NCBI RefSeq assembly: GCF_037023145.1
Contig: NZ_CP146092.1
Span: forward strand, 1,178,001-1,242,000
Reading direction: 5' to 3'
Length of the DNA: 64,000 bases
Origin: Ralstonia sp. RRA
GTDB lineage: Bacteria > Pseudomonadota > Gammaproteobacteria > Burkholderiales > Burkholderiaceae
Shown: in pieces, positions 37,810-46,828 of the stretch
How the letters are laid out: each line of letters opens with the position of its first letter
Numbering within the stretch: the first letter of the stretch is position 1
Translations under genes and position numbers: made by a program
The notes under the pieces: generated by a model
Told to the model about the DNA's origin: nothing
Seen by the model: only the letters and a program-made list of their open reading frames with translations
Database searches by the model: none

Positions 37810-39169
37810 TGCCGCCGTGGTTCGCGGTTGGATGGGCGCAGTTGCGTGGGGCTGCGCCGCCTTTGTATCGACAGCATTTGCCGAGACGGCGCCGGCTGGG
37901 CAGACACTGCATCTGCTGACCGGTAGTCAACGCGAGGTCCGCCTGGGCAAGCCGCTCGAACGCATTGCGATCGGCAATCCCGAGATTGCGGATGCTCTCT
38001 TGCTCAAAGGGCGTGGCGCGGCCAACAGCCTGCTGATCATCGCCAAGAAGCCGGGTGCGGCCAGCGTCATGGTCTGGACGCAAGGCGGCGCCGCCACGAC
38101 CTACAACGTTCAGGTTGATGCTGCGGTGTCTGAGCCGGGCGACCCCAATGTGACTACGCAGGGCGACACCGCTGTGGTGTCTGGTCAGGCGAAGGATGTG
38201 TATGCCTTGGCACGCGCTCGCCGCTCGGCTGCTGCGGCTGGTGGAGGTGAGAAGCCAAAGAACGGCAACGTGATCGACAACACCTCGATGAATGTGCCCG
38301 GCACGGTGCAGGTCGACGTGCGTGTGGTGGAGTTCAGCAAGACGGTGCTGAAGGAGTCGGGCCTGAACTTCATGCGCACAAAGGGTGGGTTCTCTTTTGG
38401 CACGTTCTCACCGTCATCGCTTACGCAGGCCACGTTTAGTCCGTCGACGGGGCTGACCGCGCAATCGACCATGCCGTTGAGTTCGGCATTCAACCTGCTG
38501 GTCGGCTCCGTCAGCAAGGGCATTTTCGCCAACCTGAGCCTGATTGAATCGAACGGCATGGCACGCGTGCTGGCCGAGCCTAGTCTGGTCGCGCTCTCTG
38601 GCCAGAGTGCCAACTTCCTGGCTGGTGGTGAGATTCCGATTCCCGTGCCGCAGGCATTGGGCACGACCACCATCGAATACAAGCCATTCGGTATCGGGCT
38701 GACGGTGTCGCCCACCATCCTGTCGGAAAACCGCATCGCCCTGAAGGTGGCGCCTGAAGCGAGCGACCTCGATTTCAGCCGGGGCATCACGCTTAACGGT
38801 GCGACGGTGCCGGCCATCGTCACACGCCGTGCGGATACCACGGTTGAGCTGGGCGATGGTGAGAGCTTCGTCATCGGCGGCCTGGTCAGCCGCTCGACGC
38901 TTTCCAACGTCGACAAGGTGCCGTTCCTGGGCGACGTGCCGATCATCGGGACGTTCTTCAAGCGCCTGAACTACAACCAGGAAGAACGTGAGCTGGTGAT
39001 CATCGTGACGCCGCATCTGGTCAAGCCGATGGCACGCAACGCGCCCATCGAGAAGATGTTGCCCGGCCAGAGTGGCGGCCAGGATCGTGACACCGCAGGC
39101 GGGGCCGTCTGGCGCCCGTTTGCACTGGGGGTGGCGGATCCGGCCACCATGCCCGGCTTCTCGCAGTAA
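37802..39169 (+). CDS. cpaC: Tad secretin CpaC/RcpA
   Basis: The 455-residue protein from ATG 37802 has a signal peptide (cleavage near AFAE). The N-terminal BON-like/N0 region (about 30-110) is followed by the type II/III secretin domain (about 165-415), including VPFLGDVPIIGTFFK and the end motif ELVIIVTPHLVKP. It forms the outer-membrane channel for the pilus. An in-frame start 84 bp upstream lies in cpaB and is less likely. Confidence 0.94.
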   Translation: MTDAAVVRGWMGAVAWGCAAFVSTAFAETAPAGQTLHLLTGSQREVRLGKPLERIAIGNPEIADALLLKGRGAANSLLIIAKKPGAASVMVWTQGGAATTYNVQVDAAVSEPGDPNVTTQGDTAVVSGQAKDVYALARARRSAAAAGGGEKPKNGNVIDNTSMNVPGTVQVDVRVVEFSKTVLKESGLNFMRTKGGFSFGTFSPSSLTQATFSPSTGLTAQSTMPLSSAFNLLVGSVSKGIFANLSLIESNGMARVLAEPSLVALSGQSANFLAGGEIPIPVPQALGTTTIEYKPFGIGLTVSPTILSENRIALKVAPEASDLDFSRGITLNGATVPAIVTRRADTTVELGDGESFVIGGLVSRSTLSNVDKVPFLGDVPIIGTFFKRLNYNQEERELVIIVTPHLVKPMARNAPIEKMLPGQSGGQDRDTAGGAVWRPFALGVADPATMPGFSQ

Positions 39170-39178
39170 GGGGCTGGC

Positions 39179-40534
39179 ATGGACTACTTCCTTCTGCACG
39201 GTGGCGCACGTGGTGGCGTGCAGGGCGATGCGCAGGCGGCGGGCGTGCACCGCTGGTTGGCCGCAGCGATTCGCGAGCTGGGTGTGCTGGTGGCGGAGAC
39301 CACCGGTCACGACGCGTTCCTGGAGCAGATAGGCTCGGTGAATCCCGAAGTCGTGTTCGTGCGCTTTGCGTCGTCCCCCACGTTGATCGACGTGCCAGAC
39401 CAGGATCAGAAGCTGGGCGAGGGCGCTGACGACATTGGCGAGGCAACGCAACTGGTTGGCCAGCTCTCGCGGTTGTTTCCGGGGCTGCCGCTGGTGGCTG
39501 TCGGCTCGGCAGCCGACGGCCGTGCCATGCTGGCCGCGCTGCGCGCCGGCGTGAAGGATTTCGTTGACGTGGAAGGCGCTCCCGCCGAGGCCGTGCGCGT
39601 GGTGCGTCGCCTGCTGGCCGAGCGCGCCTCCACTGAGCCGACGCGTCGTGGCCGCGTGCTGGCCGTGCTCGGCGCACGTCCCGGCGTTGGCGCCACAACG
39701 CTTGCCACCAATCTGGCCACGCTGGTGCGCCGCACGTCAGCCAGCGACGTGATGCTGATGGACCTCGGCCAGCCGCTGCGTGACGGTGCGCTGTACCTGA
39801 ACGTGCAAGCCAACTTCCATTTTGTGGAAGCCGTGCGCAACCTGCGCCGTTTCGACCAGGTGTTTGTACAGACGGCCCTGTCGCGCCATCCGAATGGGCT
39901 GGCGGTGCTGCCGCTGCCGATCTCGCTGGCGGAGATGCGCGACATCTCGTTCTCCGAGGCACTCGGGCTGCTGAACCGCTTGCGCACGTTCTTCGATCTG
40001 CAGGTGGTTGACCTGGGCGGCTTCGGCAACATCGACTTCATCGCCCAGCTGGTCAAAGCCGCAGACGACGTGATGCTGGTGACCGAGCAGAGCGTGGGCG
40101 CGATTGTCTCGGCAGCCGAGTTGATGCAGGAGCTCAAGAAGCGCGAGATTGATCGCGATCATCTGCATCTGACCATCTCGAAGTTCGACTCGCGTCTTTC
40201 ACTGGACGCAGCGCAGATTGCCGAACGATTGGAGATCCCCTCGGTGCTGACTGTACCGAGCCGCCGTGAGGCGCTGGTCATTGCCTCCAACCAGGGCGCA
40301 ATGCTGGCGGAAACCCACCCGGCCGACGTCTACGTGAAGGCGCTGGCCCACATTGCGCAGACGCTGGGCTACGCGCAGCAAAGTGAGCGCGCGTCGGGTA
40401 TGTCGGGCTGGGTAGCCGACGCACGGGCGCGCTTGGGCGGGCGGTTCGGCAAAGGGCGGGACGGGCGCCTCAAACGTAAATCGACAGACCAGGACGAACT
40501 GGATCTGGGCACCACTGGACGGAACGCGACATGA
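39179..40534 (+). CDS. tadZ: TadZ/CpaE pilus localisation ATPase-like protein
   Basis: In this 451-residue protein, residues 1-145 form a receiver-like domain and residues 158-400 a ParA/MinD-type fold. The deviant Walker A motif (GARPGVGATT) has Ala where the catalytic Lys is expected, as often in TadZ proteins, so strong ATPase activity is unlikely. DLGGFGN gives the switch region. It positions the Tad machine at the cell pole or membrane. The stop overlaps cpaF in an ATGA. Confidence 0.92.
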   Translation: MDYFLLHGGARGGVQGDAQAAGVHRWLAAAIRELGVLVAETTGHDAFLEQIGSVNPEVVFVRFASSPTLIDVPDQDQKLGEGADDIGEATQLVGQLSRLFPGLPLVAVGSAADGRAMLAALRAGVKDFVDVEGAPAEAVRVVRRLLAERASTEPTRRGRVLAVLGARPGVGATTLATNLATLVRRTSASDVMLMDLGQPLRDGALYLNVQANFHFVEAVRNLRRFDQVFVQTALSRHPNGLAVLPLPISLAEMRDISFSEALGLLNRLRTFFDLQVVDLGGFGNIDFIAQLVKAADDVMLVTEQSVGAIVSAAELMQELKKREIDRDHLHLTISKFDSRLSLDAAQIAERLEIPSVLTVPSRREALVIASNQGAMLAETHPADVYVKALAHIAQTLGYAQQSERASGMSGWVADARARLGGRFGKGRDGRLKRKSTDQDELDLGTTGRNAT

Positions 40535-41892
40535 CACAACCCATCGAGTTTTCCAACCAGGCGGACGCAGGTAACGGCGCGTTTGCTGTCACGCAGGCCT
40601 TCCAGGACATCAAGGAAGCAGCGCACGAGCATTTGCTCACGCGCATTGAAGAGCTGGGCGCCGAGTTCGGGCGTTGGTCGCGCACGGCCATCCAACGCTT
40701 TGTCGACCTGGAAGTCGAGGGCTTTACGCGCATGCGCCGCATTCCCGTCAACGAGACGGAGGTGCGCCAGATTGCCGAGGCGCTGACGAAGGAACTGGCT
40801 GGCTTCGGCCCGATCGAGGATTTGCTGGCCGACCCAGCGGTGGAAGACATCCTCGTCAACGGTCACCTGGATGTGTACGTATCGCGTCATGGCGTGCTGG
40901 AACGCATTCCGGTGCGCTTTGCCGATAACAACCACCTGTTGCGTATCGTGCGCCGCATCCTCGCGCCGATTGGCCGCCGGCTGGATGAATCTAACCCGAT
41001 GGTGGATGCGCGCCTGCCCGACGGTGGCCGTATCAACGTGGTCATTCCGCCGCTTGCGCTGGAAGGGCCAGTGGTGTCGATCCGCAAGTTCCGCAAGGAC
41101 CCGCTCAAGCCCGAAGATCTGCTGGGCCTGGGCACGATGAATGAAGAGATCGGCGCGCTGATTGAAGCCGCCGTGCGGGCGCGCTGCAACATCTTGGTGA
41201 GCGGCGGTACGAGCTCGGGCAAGACCTCGCTGCTCAATGCGATGGCGTATCACATCCCGATTACTGAGCGCGTGATCACCATTGAAGACACGGCGGAACT
41301 GTCGCTCAACCACCCGCATGTGGTGCGCCTGGAAAGCCGCCCCGGGGGTTTTGAGGGCACTGGTGTGGTGACGATTCGCGAGCTGCTGCGCAACAGCCTG
41401 CGTATGCGCCCGGACCGCATCATCGTGGGTGAAGTGCGCGGTGGCGAAGTGCTGGAAATGCTGCAGGCCATGAGCACGGGCCACGATGGCTCGATGGGCA
41501 CCATCCACGCCAGCAGCCCGCGCGAATGCCTGTATCGGCTGGAAATGCTGGCGGGCTTCGCCGGTTTCCAGGGCAGTGAGGTGAGCTTGCGCCGTCAGAT
41601 CACCAACGCCATCGATTTCATCGTGCAGATCGGGCGCTTGTCCAATGGCAAGCGGCGCATCCTGTCGATCACGGAGGTCACGGGGCTGGGGGACAACATC
41701 ATCTCTACGCAGGAGCTGTATCGCTACGAGCCATATACCGGCCCGGACGGCGAAGAAGTCGATCGTTGGACGGCACTCGGCCTGCAACCGCATTCACCCA
41801 AGCTGGCACGCATGCGCAACAGCGGAGCGGAGGGCGGCGGCATGGACGGCGGGATGAGCGGATTCGGCAACGGGGGCCGCTTCCATGTCTAG
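40531..41892 (+). CDS. cpaF: Tad secretion ATPase CpaF/TadA
   Basis: This 453-residue type II/IV secretion ATPase powers Flp pilus assembly. The N-terminal domain (about 60-190) leads to Walker [12 protein letters not shown], the Asp box ITIEDTAEL, Walker [17 protein letters not shown] and the His box [12 protein letters not shown]. The C-terminus ends in a Gly/Met-rich tail. Its last bases overlap tadB by 8 bp. Confidence 0.97.
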   Translation: MTQPIEFSNQADAGNGAFAVTQAFQDIKEAAHEHLLTRIEELGAEFGRWSRTAIQRFVDLEVEGFTRMRRIPVNETEVRQIAEALTKELAGFGPIEDLLADPAVEDILVNGHLDVYVSRHGVLERIPVRFADNNHLLRIVRRILAPIGRRLDESNPMVDARLPDGGRINVVIPPLALEGPVVSIRKFRKDPLKPEDLLGLGTMNEEIGALIEAAVRARCNILVSGGTSSGKTSLLNAMAYHIPITERVITIEDTAELSLNHPHVVRLESRPGGFEGTGVVTIRELLRNSLRMRPDRIIVGEVRGGEVLEMLQAMSTGHDGSMGTIHASSPRECLYRLEMLAGFAGFQGSEVSLRRQITNAIDFIVQIGRLSNGKRRILSITEVTGLGDNIISTQELYRYEPYTGPDGEEVDRWTALGLQPHSPKLARMRNSGAEGGGMDGGMSGFGNGGRFHV

Positions 41893-42811
41893 CATGACGC
41901 TCTGGTTTGGCTGCCTGGCACTCCTGCTGATGGGTGCGTCGCTCATGCTGTGGGCGGAGTCCGTGCGCCGACGTGAGCGCGAAGCGTCGCGCAGCTTCGT
42001 GCGCGCGCAGACCGAGCAGATCAATGCGCGCTACCAGCCCAATGCGGAGGCGGTGCCCGCCAGCGTGCCCGACTCCATCACTCGGGCCTGGAATGACGCG
42101 CTGCGCCGCGCCGACATCGAGCCGGGTCGGCGCTTCTACATACTGTTGATTGTCCCGGCGCTGGTCATCGTACTGATTGCATGGGCCGTGTCGGGCCTGC
42201 TGTCTGCGGTGATGGCGCTTGGGTTGTACGTTCTTATTGCTGTCTTTCTCTTCTGGAACCGCACACAGAAGATGAATGAACGCCTGCTGCAGCAACTCCC
42301 AGGGTTCCTGGATGGCGTGGTTCGCCTGATGAGCATCGGCAGTGCCGTGCCAGCGGCATTCCAGGCTGCCAGTGGCAATACCGAGCAGCCATTGCGCTCA
42401 TGCCTGATTGCCATTACGCAGATGCAGCGTGCAGGCAAGGATCTTGATGCGGCGGTATTGGCAGTGGGCCAGCAGTACCGCGTCAATGAGCTGATTCTGC
42501 TGTCGTCCGTGCTGCGTTTGTCGCTGCGCTACGGCGGGCGGGCAGACATCGTCATGGAACGCACCGCGGCGTTCATGCGTGACCGCCAGCAGGCTCAGCG
42601 CGAGCTATTTGCGCTCTCGGCCGAGACGCGCATGTCTGCATGGATCATCGGGCTGCTGCCGGTCGTGGTTGGGGGCTTGATCACCATGTCCAATGCGGCC
42701 TACATCATGTCGATGTGGCGTGATTCCTTCGGCAAGACGTTGATCTTGGCAGCGTTTGCCATGGAAGTGCTTGGCGCAATCATGCTCGCCAGGCTGGCGA
42801 AGTCGGTCTAG
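41885..42811 (+). CDS. tadB: Tad inner-membrane platform protein TadB
   Basis: This 308-residue protein has an N-terminal helix, two helices around 95-125, a cytoplasmic T2SSF domain (about 140-270; LLQQLPGFLDGVVRLMSIGSAVPAAF) and two C-terminal helices. It forms the membrane platform with TadC, on which the CpaF ATPase acts. Confidence 0.93.
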   Translation: MSSMTLWFGCLALLLMGASLMLWAESVRRREREASRSFVRAQTEQINARYQPNAEAVPASVPDSITRAWNDALRRADIEPGRRFYILLIVPALVIVLIAWAVSGLLSAVMALGLYVLIAVFLFWNRTQKMNERLLQQLPGFLDGVVRLMSIGSAVPAAFQAASGNTEQPLRSCLIAITQMQRAGKDLDAAVLAVGQQYRVNELILLSSVLRLSLRYGGRADIVMERTAAFMRDRQQAQRELFALSAETRMSAWIIGLLPVVVGGLITMSNAAYIMSMWRDSFGKTLILAAFAMEVLGAIMLARLAKSV

Positions 42812-42825
42812 GGAAAGGGCACGCC

Positions 42826-43815
42826 ATGGATGATGCGCTTATGACCCTCAGCCTCACTGCCGCCGCCGCGGGTGTGTTGGTCTTCGGCGGATTGGCGTTG
42901 CGGGCAACGCTCACTCGCCATCGCAGCGCACGCAAGCTGGATACGGCGTTGTCAAACATGCGCACGACGGCGGCCAATCCAACCACAACTTCGACAACAC
43001 CTGCGGTGCCGCCGGTGGCGAAGGCGAGCCCCCACGGCGCGCGCGAGGCTAAGCAGATTCAGCAGCAGATTGCCAAGGTGGGGCAGCGTTGGATTGACAC
43101 TGGCTTGGGGCGCCGAATCGTTACCGATGAGGACCGCAAGCTGCTGGAAGAGTGTGGCTACTACGGTGAGCACGCTCGCACCGTGTTTGGTGGTACGCGT
43201 ATTGTGCTGCCGCCCCTGCTGGCGGTTGTGGGCGTACTGAATGCCTCGTCGCTTCTGTTTTTGTTTGTGTGGGGTTTTGTTGGCTTTGCACTGGGCTATC
43301 TGGGGCCCAAGTGGTTGCTGGGGCGCCGCAAGGAAAATCGCCGCCGTCGTGTTGATGACGAACTGCCTGTCATGGTCGACATGCTGCGCTTGCTGCAGGG
43401 GGTGGGCCTGTCGATTGATCAGAGCCTGCAGGTCATTGCCAACGAGTTTCAGAGCATGCTGCCTGTGCTGGCCGGGGAGTTTGGCCGGGCTAACCAGCAG
43501 TTCGCGTCGGGCCGCCCACGTGAGCAGACGCTGCTGCGTATTGCCAGATTGTTTGACAACGAAGATCTGAAGGGCTTGATCACGCTACTCACCCAGGTTG
43601 ACCGCTTTGGCGGCGCCGTGCAGGAGCCTCTGCGTCAGTTTGGCGGTCGCCTGCAAGAGAATCGCCGTGCCCGCCTGAAAGAGCAAGTGGGCAAGCTAAC
43701 CGTAAAGATGACCATGATCATGGTGATCACACTGCTGCCAGCGCTACTGATCATCGCCGCAGGGCCGGGCTTCATGAGCGTGATGCGCAGCCTGCAACAA
43801 ACCGGAGGGCATTGA
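42826..43815 (+). CDS. tadC: Tad inner-membrane platform protein TadC
   Basis: This 329-residue paralogue of TadB has a membrane anchor, a hydrophobic pair (about 122-160) and a T2SSF domain (VDDELPVMVDMLRLLQGVGLSIDQSLQVI). The C-terminal helix is MTMIMVITLLPALLIIAAGPGFM. Residues 45-65 form a Thr/Pro/Ala linker. It starts 14 bp after tadB and ends one base before tadD. Confidence 0.93.
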   Translation: MDDALMTLSLTAAAAGVLVFGGLALRATLTRHRSARKLDTALSNMRTTAANPTTTSTTPAVPPVAKASPHGAREAKQIQQQIAKVGQRWIDTGLGRRIVTDEDRKLLEECGYYGEHARTVFGGTRIVLPPLLAVVGVLNASSLLFLFVWGFVGFALGYLGPKWLLGRRKENRRRRVDDELPVMVDMLRLLQGVGLSIDQSLQVIANEFQSMLPVLAGEFGRANQQFASGRPREQTLLRIARLFDNEDLKGLITLLTQVDRFGGAVQEPLRQFGGRLQENRRARLKEQVGKLTVKMTMIMVITLLPALLIIAAGPGFMSVMRSLQQTGGH

Positions 43816-43816
43816 G

Positions 43817-44737
43817 ATGACACGAATCCCGAAGGCAGTCCACATACGGTTGGCTGGCTTGTCCATCCTGACGGCGTTAATGGCCGGCTGCGGCTCGATG
43901 GCCACCTCTGACATGAGCCTGCGTGCTGATGCCGACATTGAAATGGCACGTCAGCGCCAAAGCCAGGAGAAGGCAGAGATCACCAACCCGGCGACGTATC
44001 TGTCATTGATACGCAGGATGCAGGAGCAGGGGCTGTATTACGCGTCGCTGGCGCATATCGATGCTTATCAGCAGCGCTATGGCCGCACGCCGGAGGTGAT
44101 GCTGTTGCATGCCGATGCGCTGCGCGAGACCGATCAGCTTGTCGCGGCTGATGGCGAATACCGCGCGGTGGTGGGTGCAACCTCCGCCATGGGAGCGGGC
44201 ACGCAGGGCGCATTGCTCAATGCCTGCGCCTGGCGCGGGCTGGGCATCACTGCTGGCCGCCAGGGCAACTTTGTTGAGGCTGCGCGCCGACTGCAGGTGG
44301 CGGCTCAAGCCAACCCAACCGACCCCAGCACCGCAAGCGACTACGGCTACGCCCTGATGCGCGCCGGCGAGGTCGAGCAAGCCCGTGTGCCCCTGATGCA
44401 AGCGCAACAGATGGCTGCCGGCAGCCCGAAGATTTCCGGAAACCTCGTGATCTGGCTGACCGTGAATGACCGCAAAGACGATGCCGCATCGCTGGCCTCG
44501 CATGCGCAATTGACACCGTCGGCGCGCAAAGCCATCGACGACGACGTGGCGCGTGTACGTAGCGCTTGGCGCGATCGCCGCATCGCTCGTGAAGCTGCAC
44601 CCGTGGCCCCGCGTGCTGTGGCGGCGGCTCCGTCGACGGGGGCGCCCACCGCGGGTGCCAATGCTGTTCGCACTTCGGTCGGCCCGTTGGCGTTACAACG
44701 CGGCCGCCTGCTCGATACCTTGGAGGCGGCGCAATGA
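43817..44737 (+). CDS. tadD: Tad pilotin-like TPR lipoprotein TadD
   Basis: This 306-residue lipoprotein has the lipobox LMAGC (about residue 23). TPR repeats follow (about 60-230), including MLLHADALRETDQLVAADGEY and STASDYGYALMRAGEVEQAR. The tail is Ala/Pro-rich. TadD is thought to help the secretin reach the outer membrane. The stop overlaps the next gene in an ATGA. Confidence 0.9.
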   Translation: MTRIPKAVHIRLAGLSILTALMAGCGSMATSDMSLRADADIEMARQRQSQEKAEITNPATYLSLIRRMQEQGLYYASLAHIDAYQQRYGRTPEVMLLHADALRETDQLVAADGEYRAVVGATSAMGAGTQGALLNACAWRGLGITAGRQGNFVEAARRLQVAAQANPTDPSTASDYGYALMRAGEVEQARVPLMQAQQMAAGSPKISGNLVIWLTVNDRKDDAASLASHAQLTPSARKAIDDDVARVRSAWRDRRIAREAAPVAPRAVAAAPSTGAPTAGANAVRTSVGPLALQRGRLLDTLEAAQ

Positions 44738-45066
44738 TCGATCGCATTGTTATGGCTGCCGGTTTGACGGCATGGTTGGCGTGTGGCATGGCTGCCGCCC
44801 AGGGTTTCTCTGGGGCAGACGCACAGAGTGCTGCATTAACGGCTCCCAAGGTCGGAACCAACGTCAATGAGGCCACGCGCGCGTTACTTAAAGCCCAGCG
44901 CGATGGGACGTATGCGGGCGAATTGGTGCCGTTGCGAGGTGAGCAGGCCGCGCTGGCGTACCAGCGCTACCTCAATTCATTCAACCAGCCGATGCCAAGC
45001 CTGGCCGCGCAGAGCACCGGTGGGCGTGCTTCTACCCAGAGCGCGGCACAGCCGTCGACGCGTTGA
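44734..45066 (+). CDS. DUF3613 family protein of the Tad locus
   Basis: This 110-residue protein has a signal peptide (cleavage near AAAQG). The conserved core is GTNVNEATRALLKAQRDGTYAG, then QAALAYQRYLNSFNQPMP, matching the small periplasmic DUF3613 proteins seen in betaproteobacterial Tad operons. The function is unknown. Its translation is coupled to tadD by a 4-bp overlap. Confidence 0.85.
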   Translation: MIDRIVMAAGLTAWLACGMAAAQGFSGADAQSAALTAPKVGTNVNEATRALLKAQRDGTYAGELVPLRGEQAALAYQRYLNSFNQPMPSLAAQSTGGRASTQSAAQPSTR

Positions 45067-45088
45067 GCTGCAATCAGTCCCCGACGTG

Positions 45089-46813
45089 ATGCGATCCGCC
45101 ACCCGCCTTCGTCAAACCGCCACTCCATTGCGCCGCATGCGCGGTGCCGTGAGCGTGATGACGGCCATCTTTGTTGCCACCGTTGGCTTGGCGGTGCTGG
45201 TGTCGATCGACATTGGCAATCTGTTCTATACGCAGCGCGCGCTGCAGCGTTCCGCTGATCTTGCGGCAATGGCAGCGGTGCAGCGGCTGGATTTGTCCAA
45301 TGCAGCGCAACAATCGGTGTTGCAGAACGGTCTGACCGTCGACGGCACCAACGTCACGCTGACGGTCGTGCCGGGGGTGTGGGATGCCAGCGCCGGTACG
45401 GCACCGACGTATTTCGCCGCGCAAGCCGCCGTGGACGGCAACACCAATGCAGCACAAGTGACGATCACCAAGAAGGTGCCGTACTTCTTCCTCGTCGGAA
45501 ATCGGCAGTTGCAGGCCTCGGCAATCGCAAAGAACACGTCCATCGTGTCGTTCTCACTCGGCTCTGGGCTGGCGTCCGTCAACAATGGATTGCTGAACCA
45601 GTTGCTCGGGTATTTGCTGCACACCAACCTCAATATCGACGCCGTCTCGTATCAGGGGCTGGCGACCACCAACATCCGGCTGGGGGATCTCGCCGTGGCG
45701 CTCGGCGCGGGGTCCATGCAGCAGTTGCTGGCGCTGTCGCCCAATCTGGGGACGTTCTTCAATGCGGTCATCTCCGTTGCGTCGCAATCGGGGCTAGCCG
45801 GCGTATCTGTGGGCGGATCTGGCGCCAGTAACGCGCTGTCGTTTGGCAACGACTTGAATTTGCCCATCAACATTGGCGATGGCGGCGCCAGTTCTCCTGG
45901 GCTGCTCTCGGTGCTTGCGCTTGCTGGCAACGAGCAGGCTGCACTCGATGCCACGGTCAATGTGCTGGACTTGCTGACAACCGCTGCGCAGATTGCCAAC
46001 AGCAAATCGGCGGTGAACGTGGCGCCCGTCACGTTGAACCTTCTCAACCTGGGGGCTGTGACGCTGTCGCTGAAAATCATCGAGCCCCCGGTTATTGCTG
46101 TTGGGCCACCGGGGCAATTCCTCTCGGGGCCAAACGCGGGGCAGTGGAAGACGCAGGCGCGCACGGCCCAAGTGCGGTTGGGGTTGGACGTGAACGCCAA
46201 TCTGCTCCTCGCAGGCCTTGATTTGCCGATCGGTCTACAGGTGGCGGGTGCACAGGCACATGCAAAATCGACCAGTTGTACAGTCCCTCGCAAGAATTCG
46301 ACTGCCACCATCTCAGCCCAACCTCAGCCTGTGTCGTTATGCATCGCAGCGGGCGCGGCTACCGCAGTGAATGGCGCAATGAACTGCGCAGCAGCATCGC
46401 CTGCGCCTTTGGTGGACTTGGGCCTTTTGGGAGCAGTAACTATCAAAGCCAACGTATCGCCCACCGCCAATTCCAACTGGAGCGACGAAACCATTGCCGC
46501 ATCCCAGATCGGATTGAATCCTCAAACGGATACGAGCGGTAACTCTCCACCGCGCGTCGCGACGCAATCTGTCTTCGGCTCTATCTTGAACAGCAATCTG
46601 AATCAACTTCAGTTGAACGCCACACTCCCGCTTGTGGGAACCATTCCGCTGGGGGATGCCGGCAAGCTCGTCCTTGCGCCCGTGTTGGCCTTTGTCGGGT
46701 TGACCCTCGACACTGTTCTCACTCCTTTGCTCGAAGTCCTCGGCATCCAACTCGGCTACGCCGACATCAAACTCCTTTCGCTCGACTGCGATTCCGTCGA
46801 GCTGGTTTTCTGA
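45089..46813 (+). CDS. tadG: TadG-like pilus assembly protein
   Basis: The 574-residue protein from ATG 45089, 22 bp after the DUF3613 gene, opens with a basic segment and the TadG_N helix (GAVSVMTAIFVATVGLAVLVSIDIGNLFYTQRALQRSADLAAMAA, split here only by reading). A long Ala/Leu/Gly-rich periplasmic region follows, with five cysteines near the C-terminal third. No von Willebrand A domain with a MIDAS motif is evident, unlike longer TadG proteins. It probably joins TadE in the pilus base or tip. Confidence 0.85.
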   Translation: MRSATRLRQTATPLRRMRGAVSVMTAIFVATVGLAVLVSIDIGNLFYTQRALQRSADLAAMAAVQRLDLSNAAQQSVLQNGLTVDGTNVTLTVVPGVWDASAGTAPTYFAAQAAVDGNTNAAQVTITKKVPYFFLVGNRQLQASAIAKNTSIVSFSLGSGLASVNNGLLNQLLGYLLHTNLNIDAVSYQGLATTNIRLGDLAVALGAGSMQQLLALSPNLGTFFNAVISVASQSGLAGVSVGGSGASNALSFGNDLNLPINIGDGGASSPGLLSVLALAGNEQAALDATVNVLDLLTTAAQIANSKSAVNVAPVTLNLLNLGAVTLSLKIIEPPVIAVGPPGQFLSGPNAGQWKTQARTAQVRLGLDVNANLLLAGLDLPIGLQVAGAQAHAKSTSCTVPRKNSTATISAQPQPVSLCIAAGAATAVNGAMNCAAASPAPLVDLGLLGAVTIKANVSPTANSNWSDETIAASQIGLNPQTDTSGNSPPRVATQSVFGSILNSNLNQLQLNATLPLVGTIPLGDAGKLVLAPVLAFVGLTLDTVLTPLLEVLGIQLGYADIKLLSLDCDSVELVF

Positions 46814-46828
46814 CATGGAAGCGACGAC